From assembly GCA_027033525.1 (NCBI GenBank), contig JALVLD010000193.1:1-6582 (forward strand): a stretch of 6,582 bases of DNA, given 5' to 3'. The notes under the pieces were generated by a model. That model was given only the letters and a program-made list of their open reading frames with translations. It made no database searches and was not told the origin of the DNA. Made by a program: the position numbers and the translations under genes. Source of the DNA: Candidatus Dojkabacteria bacterium. Lineage in GTDB: Bacteria; Patescibacteriota; Dojkabacteria; GCA-002793355. Below, piece after piece: positions 1 through 5,550 of this stretch (position 1 is the stretch's first letter; every line of letters starts with the position of its first letter).

Positions 1-185
1 AATATTCCCTAGGTTTGGGTAGTCTAGATGAGTTGTCTTGTGATTTGCTCAAAAACTGTTATACGAGAAAAAACACTTTTGATAGTAGCTTATCTTCTAT
101 AATAAGGGAAAAATATTTGGCAAATATCGGTAAAGCGGCAGATATAGCATACTCCATATTAAGGTTATACGATTTAGTACTTTAG
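1..185 (+). CDS. C-terminal end of an unrecognised upstream gene (5' truncated)
   Basis: An open frame enters from the left edge (first full codon at 3) and ends at TAG 183-185, giving 60 residues. The visible part begins YSLGLGSLDEL and ends SILRLYDLVL, and looks largely helical and soluble with no membrane segment. The stop is followed by a closely packed glycosyltransferase gene on the same strand, so it is probably the preceding gene of the same operon. I do not recognise the family. Helical tails of this kind close several glycan-locus proteins, such as glycosyltransferases and polysaccharide pyruvyl transferases, but nothing here is diagnostic. Coding status is inferred from the open frame, the position and the dense same-strand packing. 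No promoter or terminator separates it from the next gene. Confidence 0.55.
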   Translation, partial: YSLGLGSLDELSCDLLKNCYTRKNTFDSSLSSIIREKYLANIGKAADIAYSILRLYDLVL

Positions 186-190
186 GAGGT
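184..190 (+). promoter_or_regulatory. Shine-Dalgarno-like AGGAGGT far from the next annotated start
   Basis: AGGAGGT is a near-perfect Shine-Dalgarno sequence overlapping the stop of the upstream gene, but it ends 28 bases before the ATG at 219. Stops at 192 and 195 rule out an earlier in-frame start for that gene. A nearer ATG at 205 (spacing 14) opens only a 10-codon frame ending TGA 235-237, which overlaps the glycosyltransferase start. The site may load ribosomes that reach 219 by reinitiation or backtracking, or it may be a relic. This is an inference from spacing alone. Confidence 0.35.
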
Positions 191-218
191 ATAGTAATTC
201 TTTTATGAATATAATACG

Positions 219-1178
219 ATGCCTAAAGTCTCTGTGATTCTCCCCACATATAACCGCGCGAAATACATATCCCGCGCGATAGATTCGGTCCTTGCCCAGA
301 CTTATAAGGATTGGGAGTTAATAATTATTGATGATGGATCAACGGATAATACAAAAGAAGTTGTAGAGCCCTATTTGAAAGATAAGCGCATAAAATATGT
401 CTGGAAAGAAAATGGCGGTGTTTCATCTGCGCGGAATAAAGGGTTAGATATGGCAACTGGGGAATTCGTTGCCTTTCTGGACTCGGATGATTTTTATATG
501 CCTGAGAAATTGGAGAAAAGTTTAGAGGTTTTTGATAGATATCCGGATGTGATTTTGGTGGCACATAATGTCGTCAATTTTTTTGATGAGAATAGCAGTT
601 TTGAAGAAATATTGAAAAGGAAGGAGTATTCCCAACCATTAGACATGATTTCTTATGGGTATATTTTGCAAAGGGAGGCAAAGTTTAAGATGTTTGGGAG
701 TAGCCTTACTCATATGTATCCCTCAAATGTAATTGTAAAATATGTAGGTCATATCAAAAGAATCAGGTTTAATGAGACTGTTTGGGCGGGAGAAGATTGG
801 CTTTACTTTTGCAATGTTGTTATGTGGGGATCTATGTTTGTTATTGAGTTACCGTTGTCGGCTATGATGCGAGGACATGAATGTCTTACTTCGTCATCTG
901 TGAAAAGATTGAAATTTTACAAGGCATTAGAACAAACTATTCCTTTAGCTGTAAATGTGACCGCTGACTCTTTTTTTGAAAAATGCAAATTGTACTCTTT
1001 ATCTTTGTTGGATTTGTCTAAACTTGTGAGGAATTCACTGTCAATAAACCGAGATGAGAGATTAAAATATGCAAATCTGTTGTTGTTGAAAGCATTTTTG
1101 TATAATCCGTTTAATATTTATACCTACAAACACATTATAGGAGATATTTTATTAGGAAAATGGAGAAGAAAGCGGTGA
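219..1178 (+). CDS. Family 2 (GT-A fold) glycosyltransferase
   Basis: This is a 319-residue inverting GT2 glycosyltransferase, expected to move a sugar from a nucleotide-sugar donor to a lipid-linked glycan acceptor at the cytoplasmic membrane face. The N-terminal half is textbook: SVILPTYNRAKYI (residues 5-17), IIIDDGSTDNT (35-45, with the nucleotide-binding Asp pair), GGVSSARNKG (66-75) and the metal-binding DSD at 88-90. The acceptor-side EDW motif is at 192-194 inside WAGEDW. The C-terminal third (about 220-319) is basic and poorly conserved, ending KWRRKR, which could help bind acidic membrane lipids. There is no transmembrane helix, and the length is normal for single-domain GT2 enzymes. 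ATG 219 is the first in-frame start after stops at 192 and 195, but it lacks a properly spaced RBS. The family call is firm. The sugar specificity cannot be read. Confidence 0.93.
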   Translation: MPKVSVILPTYNRAKYISRAIDSVLAQTYKDWELIIIDDGSTDNTKEVVEPYLKDKRIKYVWKENGGVSSARNKGLDMATGEFVAFLDSDDFYMPEKLEKSLEVFDRYPDVILVAHNVVNFFDENSSFEEILKRKEYSQPLDMISYGYILQREAKFKMFGSSLTHMYPSNVIVKYVGHIKRIRFNETVWAGEDWLYFCNVVMWGSMFVIELPLSAMMRGHECLTSSSVKRLKFYKALEQTIPLAVNVTADSFFEKCKLYSLSLLDLSKLVRNSLSINRDERLKYANLLLLKAFLYNPFNIYTYKHIIGDILLGKWRRKR

Positions 1179-1180
1179 AT

Positions 1181-2341
1181 ATGGAATTTGTTTTTATAGG
1201 ATATGAATTTTGGGATACTCCGATAAGGAGGCATCACCATTTTGTAAATGGTATATCCGGCAATGGCCATAAATCTATTTTTTTAGACCCTTCGGTTTCT
1301 ATAGTTGATAAGAGATTTAAATCTCAATTGACTAAGGGAGTTCGTGTTATTTCCGATAATTTGGTTATATATTCGCCTGTTGCATGGCTTCCGTTTGGGC
1401 GCTTTGGATTGGTGAAGGCGATTAATGGCTCTTCTTTTCGCTCACAGATATTGCGGATATTAGGTAAGAAAAAGACAAAAAGGCGCGTTTTATTTATATG
1501 GGATTTTTGGGAGGCGGATAAGTATATAGGTAAAATTGGCGAAGATCTGGTTGTTTTTGATATTTACGATAATTATATGGCATACGAAGATGAGGAGTTT
1601 TATAGAAAGAAAGCATTGGATAAGATAAGATGGGTAATTGACAAATCAGACCTTATTTTAACTTCTTCTTCGCGGCAGTATGATTTTGCTTGTTCTTTCA
1701 AAAATAAGGAATTGGTTAGGCTTATTAGAAATGGGGTTGATATAGATAATTATATGAAGTCTGATGATAAAATTTCAGTTTTTGACGATGGTAATCCCGT
1801 AGTTGCATATTTGGGCGGAAATAATTTTGAGACCTGTCCAAAGATGGATTGGGATTTGGTTGATTTTATTACGGATGATAATAGCGTAAATTTTTTATTT
1901 ATAGGGCCTGTAGGAGAGAAAAAGGTGGATAATCCACTTTTAAAGAAGGTAATGGTAAAAAGTAATGTAAAGTTTACTGGGAAAATTCCGGCCAAAGATA
2001 TTCCTCCACTCTTAAAGGGCGCTAAAGTTGGGATTCTGCCGTGGAAAATAACGGAGTTTACGGATTGGGTTTATCCCTTGAAAGTCAATGAATATTTGGC
2101 CTCGGGCCTTGCAATTGTCTCCACTCCTTTGTCTGACCTGAAAAAGATGGCTTGTAAGTTGCCCGAAGATGTATTTGTTGCAGATGGCAAAAAGGAATTT
2201 TTGTCTCGCATTAAAGAGTTGGCTTATATGGAATACGAGCGATCTATGGTTGATAGAAGAAAGAATTTTGCGATGCGGAATTCGTGGGATAGCAGAATTT
2301 CAGATGTGTTAGCAATGGTGGAAGATGCCCTGGTCAATTGA
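1181..2341 (+). CDS. GT-B glycosyltransferase, GT4/TuaH-like
   Basis: This is a glycosyltransferase of 386 residues if started at ATG 1181. An in-frame ATG at 1160 would add MEKKAVN and overlap the previous gene by 19 bases. I prefer 1181 because MEFVFIGYEFWDTP starts directly with the first beta strand of a GT-B fold and lies 2 bases after the upstream stop, which suits coupled reinitiation. Numbering from 1181: the N-terminal acceptor domain has WDFW at 107-110 and DIYDN at 127-131, then RNGVD at 183-187 marks the linker. The donor domain carries VAYLGG (about 208-213), FIGPV (240-244), KFTGKI (264-269) and PLKVNEYLASG (299-309), with E304 at the conserved position that contacts the nucleotide ribose. 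This pattern resembles TuaH-like and related GT4 proteins. No signal peptide or membrane helix is seen. Donor and acceptor are unknown. Confidence 0.87.
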   Translation: MEFVFIGYEFWDTPIRRHHHFVNGISGNGHKSIFLDPSVSIVDKRFKSQLTKGVRVISDNLVIYSPVAWLPFGRFGLVKAINGSSFRSQILRILGKKKTKRRVLFIWDFWEADKYIGKIGEDLVVFDIYDNYMAYEDEEFYRKKALDKIRWVIDKSDLILTSSSRQYDFACSFKNKELVRLIRNGVDIDNYMKSDDKISVFDDGNPVVAYLGGNNFETCPKMDWDLVDFITDDNSVNFLFIGPVGEKKVDNPLLKKVMVKSNVKFTGKIPAKDIPPLLKGAKVGILPWKITEFTDWVYPLKVNEYLASGLAIVSTPLSDLKKMACKLPEDVFVADGKKEFLSRIKELAYMEYERSMVDRRKNFAMRNSWDSRISDVLAMVEDALVN

Positions 2342-2348
2342 TGGTTTA

Positions 2349-2365
2349 CCCATTATTATGGGAGG
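2349..2365 (+). promoter_or_regulatory. GGAGG Shine-Dalgarno site that fixes the start at 2373, partly inside a small hairpin
   Basis: GGAGG at 2361-2365 lies 7 bases before ATG 2373, an ideal spacing and the best RBS in the window. It shows that translation of the zinc-ribbon gene begins at 2373 rather than at the downstream TTG 2416, which has no RBS. The first two G of the site also form the end of a perfect 5-bp stem, CCCAT (2349-2353) with ATGGG (2358-2362), loop TATT. The stem is short, so any masking of the site would be mild. Confidence 0.6.
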
Positions 2366-2372
2366 TGTGGAA

Positions 2373-3363
2373 ATGAGTTTGTCTCGGAGGAAAAAGGAAT
2401 TACTAAAACAGCGTATTGAAAACGGGGGGGGAAAAGGGGCCCTGTCCTATATGTAGGAAGGAAGGCAAGATTATGCCTGATTATTTATATAGACGTGAAT
2501 GTTACTATATTTCGTGTTACCAATGTGGAGTGTTTCGTTTTGAAGGCCCTTACCATTTAATAACAGAAGTTAAAAACGATTGGCTTCTTTCAGCATATTT
2601 GCGTTATCACTGGGAATTCCAAGGAGCCCCCGTTACTATAGAGTATACGGGTTTTAGTGAATGGATGAATTCGGTTCTTGAGGAGATCTCTATCTTGTCG
2701 GTGCTTGACAAAATTGAGAAGTTTTTGCTTTGGATGGCTATGAATTCGGATTTCATAGGAGATGCTGTTGAATACAGGTGGGAATACGATTTCACTATCT
2801 TCCAAGGGAAAAATCCAGATGAATTTGGCTATATTTATGATTACTTGCGTGGGAATAAATGGGTAATAGGCCCAGAATCTTACACCAAGGATAAGATTAA
2901 GCTTAGGTTAACTATCGATGGATGGAGAAAAGTAGAAGATGAGATAAATAGGCTCAAAAGTAAACAGGTCTTTATAGCTATGAGTTTTGATGAGAAAGAT
3001 ATGCTGTACAAATATAGATCGGTTGTAAAGGAGGTGTGTTCTCAAATGGGATATGATGCTTATGTGATTTCAGATTTTCATCACAATGATGATATTGTGG
3101 ACAAAATCTTAAGTGAGATTAAAAGGTCTAATTTTCTTATCGTGGATCTGACTGGTCAGAAGCAAAATGCCTATTTTGAAGCAGGTTATGGTATGGCTCA
3201 AAATAAGCCAGTAATATTAACCTGTCGGTCGAATGAGATAAAAAAAGTTTCATTTAACTTGAATCATTTCAATATATTGTTGTGGAAGCCAAATAAAATG
3301 GATTTATTTAAGGAGAATCTTAAAGATAGAATAGGGGCTACAGTGGGTTCGTATGGTGTATAG
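2373..3363 (+). CDS. Zinc-ribbon protein with C-terminal nucleoside 2-deoxyribosyltransferase/TIR-like domain, frame broken at a G8 run
   Basis: The ATG at 2373 has an ideal RBS and encodes MSLSRRKKELLKQRIENGG, then runs out of frame through eight G and stops at 2454. The +1 frame continues from the same G run to 3363. Removing one G joins them into a 329-residue protein; without that, only a TTG start at 2416 with no RBS gives 315 residues. Corrected numbering: zinc ribbon C24-x2-C27 and C48-x2-C51; a middle region (about 60-180) with W/Y-rich helices; a short winged-helix-like LTIDGWRKVEDE near 180-190; then the C-terminal domain KQVFIAMSF (about 197-205), FLIVDLTG (254-261) and NAYFEAGYGMAQNKPVI (265-281). 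The last motif matches the nucleoside 2-deoxyribosyltransferase superfamily, where a glutamate in this segment is catalytic (here E269). Relatives include salvage enzymes and putative NAD- or nucleotide-cleaving immune effectors. It is an odd neighbour for glycosyltransferases, and its function is unproven. Confidence 0.72.
2424..2431 (+). repeat. G8 homopolymer at the frame break
   Basis: Eight consecutive G sit just after the AAC codon (2421-2423) of the frame opened at 2373, and are followed by AAAA, GGGG and CCC. A run of seven would keep the gene in frame and eight puts it out. Such tracts are classic slipped-strand contingency loci and also common sites of indel error in reads or consensus. 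Confidence 0.85.
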
Positions 3364-3395
3364 GTTTATTATAGATGAATTGAAGGACATCCATT

Positions 3396-3467
3396 ATGCC
3401 CAAAGTAAGTGCAATGATTCCAGTATATAACGGTGCGGAATTTATCACAAATGAAAATCGTGAATAA
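3396..3467 (+). pseudogene. N-terminal remnant of a GT2 glycosyltransferase
   Basis: An ATG at 3396, with AAGGA at 3383-3387 (spacing 8), opens a 23-codon frame ending TAA 3465-3467. Its first 17 residues, MPKVSAMIPVYNGAEFI, are the unmistakable first strand and nucleotide-binding loop of a GT2 enzyme, close to the starts of the intact GT2 genes at 219 (MPKVSVILPTYN) and 4657 (MISVIIPVYNGAKFI). After about position 3449 similarity stops. The remaining residues NENRE fit no GT2 pattern, and the DGS, DxD and ED motifs are absent. This is therefore the 5' stump of a deleted gene that kept its RBS. A functional micropeptide is possible but nothing supports it. Confidence 0.8.
3408..3455 (+). repeat. 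Imperfect direct repeat, copy 1 (GT2 5' end)
   Basis: By hand alignment these 48 bases match 4663-4710 at 37 positions with no gaps and in the same codon phase. In the first 13 codons four of the seven differences are synonymous, so the two copies look like old, diverged homologues rather than a fresh duplication. Confidence 0.65.
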
Positions 3468-3501
3468 GTCAGTATATATATTGAAGCGAGATAGTATATG
3501 A
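3451..3501 (+). other. Possible C-terminal tail of the deleted GT2 gene
   Basis: A short frame from 3451 encodes KIVNKSVYILKRDSI after its first Met and stops at TGA 3499-3501, overlapping the next gene's ATG 3498-3500 as ATGA, the usual sign of coupled neighbouring genes. It is in a different phase from the stump at 3396. The simplest reading is that an internal deletion joined the first ~18 codons of a GT2 gene to its last ~15. The sequence is too short to be sure of this. Confidence 0.3.
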
Positions 3502-4685
3502 AAAATGTAGTTATTATAGATGGCAATATTCCAAATTCGGTTTTTGGCGGGAAGTCTATCAGGTTGATCAATATCTTTGATAGATTAAAGAAAAATTATC
3601 GGCTATTTTATTTCCCGTTGACTAGAGGTACTTTGCCGGATTATGTTTTTAATTTATTTGGTAGTATTTATCCTATTCAGCTTGATATAGTTCCTTCATT
3701 GATACAGAAATTGTATTGTTATTCTCAATTTCAACCAGTATATAATTATTTGCTTTATGCCGATGATTTTTTAAAAACTATCTGGGAAAAGATAAATATG
3801 TGTATTCCCCTTATAGATATCGATATTGTTCACGTTTTTGATTTCTATATTGGCTCTGTAGGGTTGTATGGGAAAAAATGTCTACATTTGGATGCTCTTT
3901 TTCTCTGGGATATAGGGGATTCATGGTGGTTGGCACAAAAACGATGGTTTAGGACCAGCCCTTCCGTAAAAGCCTTATATTTTGTGCAGATGCTTAGGCG
4001 TTATGAATTAGACTTGATTAGGAAATATAATAAGACGATCCTAGTAGGATATAGCGAGGTGGCGGATTATCCTGCTATTCTTCGGAGTAAGCTTGTATGG
4101 ATTCCAAATGGGGTTAGTGGTTTGTTTCTGGATTATAATTATAATGTTTCCGAGGTTATTCCAAGGTCGCTTCTTTTCACTGGGAATATGGATTATCCTC
4201 CGAATCGTAAGGCTGTATCGCATTTCTTGTCGGATATATATCCAAATATTCTTGCTAAGAATGATGATGTGGTTTTGTATTTGGTTGGACGTAATGCGGA
4301 TAAATTGAAGTCCTTAGAGTCCGAGCGCATTAGAATTGTAGGTGAAGTAGAAGATATTAGGCCATTTATAGCGAATGCACATATTTATATTGCTCCAATC
4401 CGATTAGGAGGGGGGATTAAAAATAAGTTACTGGAAGCCATGGCCTTAGGTAAAGATATAGTGTGTTATCCAGAGACTGTTGAAGGTTTTGAGATGCCCC
4501 TTCCTTCCAATGTGCATATCGTATATGATGAGTACCACTTTGCAAATAAAGTAATTGAGTTGTTGGATAAACCAGTGTCTATTCATAGAGAGTCTATAGA
4601 TTTCATTAGAAGCAACTATACTTGGGATATAGCTGTAGAGAAATATGTGGAATTATATGATAAGCGTAATAATTCCGGTATATAA
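3498..4685 (+). CDS. Family 4 (GT-B fold) glycosyltransferase
   Basis: This 395-residue protein is a retaining GT4-type glycosyltransferase, expected to use a nucleotide sugar at the cytoplasmic membrane. The N-terminal acceptor domain starts MKNVVIIDGNIPNSVFGGKS, with a Gly-Gly loop at 17-18, and includes DIVHVFDF (109-116) and the aromatic DIGDSWW (138-144). WIPNGV at 201-206 marks the interdomain linker. The donor domain is very typical: LLFTGNMDYPPN (225-236), VGEVEDIRPFI (281-291) and APIRLGGGIKNKLLEAMALG (299-318), with E313 the nucleotide-contacting glutamate. The sequence around LFTGNMDYPPN and the GGGIKNKLLEAMA segment resembles glycosyltransferases of exopolysaccharide and PEP-CTERM-associated loci. 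The RBS before ATG 3498 is weak, but the ATG overlaps a TGA as ATGA. The last 29 bases overlap the following GT2 gene, so the final residues are constrained by that gene's conserved start. The sugar is not deducible. Confidence 0.9.
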   Translation: MKNVVIIDGNIPNSVFGGKSIRLINIFDRLKKNYRLFYFPLTRGTLPDYVFNLFGSIYPIQLDIVPSLIQKLYCYSQFQPVYNYLLYADDFLKTIWEKINMCIPLIDIDIVHVFDFYIGSVGLYGKKCLHLDALFLWDIGDSWWLAQKRWFRTSPSVKALYFVQMLRRYELDLIRKYNKTILVGYSEVADYPAILRSKLVWIPNGVSGLFLDYNYNVSEVIPRSLLFTGNMDYPPNRKAVSHFLSDIYPNILAKNDDVVLYLVGRNADKLKSLESERIRIVGEVEDIRPFIANAHIYIAPIRLGGGIKNKLLEAMALGKDIVCYPETVEGFEMPLPSNVHIVYDEYHFANKVIELLDKPVSIHRESIDFIRSNYTWDIAVEKYVELYDKRNNSGI

Positions 4686-5523
4686 CGGAGCAAAATTTAT
4701 CAAGGATGCAATAGAATCGGTACTTGCGCAGACGTATAGGGATTACGAGATTATTGTTGTCAACGATGGCTCAACCGATAATACGGAAGAAGTGTTAAGG
4801 CCGTATATTGAGAAAGGGGTGGTTAGATATTTTTATCAGGAAAACCAAGGCGTTTCCGCCGCACGGAATAAGGGGATAAAAGAAGCAAGGGGAGAGTATA
4901 TTGCTTTTTTAGATGCGGATGATGTGTGGTTGCCCGAGTTTTTGATGTCTATATTTTCAACTTGTTCGGACTTTGAATTTGCGTTTACTGATAATTATAG
5001 AGATGAGATAGATCTATCAAATAAGATTTTAAAAAGAGAGCTTTGCAAGAGGGAAATTGACTTCGAAAAAGACCTTTTCAAGCAATTTCTCATCGAAGAT
5101 AGAATAGGGAGCCCCAATAAGGTAGTAGTTAAAAAGATGTTTCTTTTGGAGAAGAATATATTGTTCGATCCCCGTTTGGCAAGTAGAGAAGATTGGGATT
5201 TTTGTTTACAGATCCTAAAGTATCGGCCAAAAACTTGCTATGTAAATACACCGCTAGTGATCTATAGAGTTAGGTTAGATGGCTCAAATTCCACAAGAAA
5301 GATGGGTAATGCATGGATAGATTACACTTTGTTTTTTATGCATAAGTGGAAAAAATATTATATGCGAAATTCTGAGTTGCGGAGAGTGTATGCTGAACAC
5401 CTCTGGGACTTAGCGCGGAAGTATTTTTATAATACGCCATATAAATTAAAGGCGTTTTATTGTGTTTTAGAAAGCATTTTTACGGATATAGGACCCTTTA
5501 TTGGTTTCCTTAAGGGAATCTGA
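4657..5523 (+). CDS. Family 2 (GT-A fold) glycosyltransferase
   Basis: This is a 288-residue inverting GT2 enzyme if begun at ATG 4657 (MISVIIPVYNGAKFI). ATG 4645 would add MWNY, which no GT2 needs, so 4657 is preferred. Neither start has a strong RBS, and both lie within the end of the preceding gene, so translation probably depends on coupling. Numbering from 4657: VVNDGSTDNT at 34-43, NQGVSAARNKG at 63-73, the metal-binding DAD at 86-88 and REDWDF at 177-182 with the E178-D179 pair expected on the acceptor side. The C-terminal 60 residues are aromatic and basic (HKWKKYYMRN) and end in a hydrophobic stretch, GPFIGFLKGI, that may associate with the membrane without spanning it. Its first ~95 residues closely resemble the GT2 protein at 219-1178, while the rest differs strongly, as expected for different acceptors. 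Confidence 0.92.
   Translation: MISVIIPVYNGAKFIKDAIESVLAQTYRDYEIIVVNDGSTDNTEEVLRPYIEKGVVRYFYQENQGVSAARNKGIKEARGEYIAFLDADDVWLPEFLMSIFSTCSDFEFAFTDNYRDEIDLSNKILKRELCKREIDFEKDLFKQFLIEDRIGSPNKVVVKKMFLLEKNILFDPRLASREDWDFCLQILKYRPKTCYVNTPLVIYRVRLDGSNSTRKMGNAWIDYTLFFMHKWKKYYMRNSELRRVYAEHLWDLARKYFYNTPYKLKAFYCVLESIFTDIGPFIGFLKGI
4663..4710 (+). repeat. Imperfect direct repeat, copy 2 (GT2 5' end)
   Basis: This is the partner of 3408-3455, 1255 bases downstream and in the same orientation. The two copies bracket the GT4 gene at 3498-4685. Joining them codon for codon would remove that gene and give the intact GT2 gene an MPKV start with the AAGGA ribosome site at 3383. Confidence 0.65.
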
Positions 5524-5550
5524 AAGTTGTAATCTTACATAGAGGCAAAT

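Noticed and set aside
2424..2450. Programmed ribosomal frameshift as the main explanation for the G8 break
   Set aside because: A +1 shift is needed, and I see no in-frame stop or rare codon at the slip site and no clear downstream stimulatory structure. It is kept only as an alternative to length variation or error.
3421..3478. Repeated CAGTATATA at 3421 and 3470 as possible transposon ends or target duplication
   Set aside because: The 9-base match is AT-rich and one copy is part of the conserved GT2 codons for VYN. No inverted repeats or transposase sequence accompany it.
3468..3497. Promoter in the AT-rich stretch before the GT4 gene
   Set aside because: TATATATA gives a chance -10-like match, but no -35 with proper spacing is evident and the region looks like gene debris inside an operon.
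3338..3571. 77-codon minus-strand open frame spanning the spacer between the zinc-ribbon and GT4 genes
   Set aside because: It overlaps the ends of two clear + strand genes and the GT2 stump. Its hydrophobic stretch comes from complementing AT-rich sequence, and no minus-strand RBS or family motif is seen.
4093..4308. 71-codon + strand frame inside the GT4 gene
   Set aside because: It is an alternate-frame shadow of the conserved donor domain of the GT4 gene, rich in Ile, Met and Trp and without motifs.
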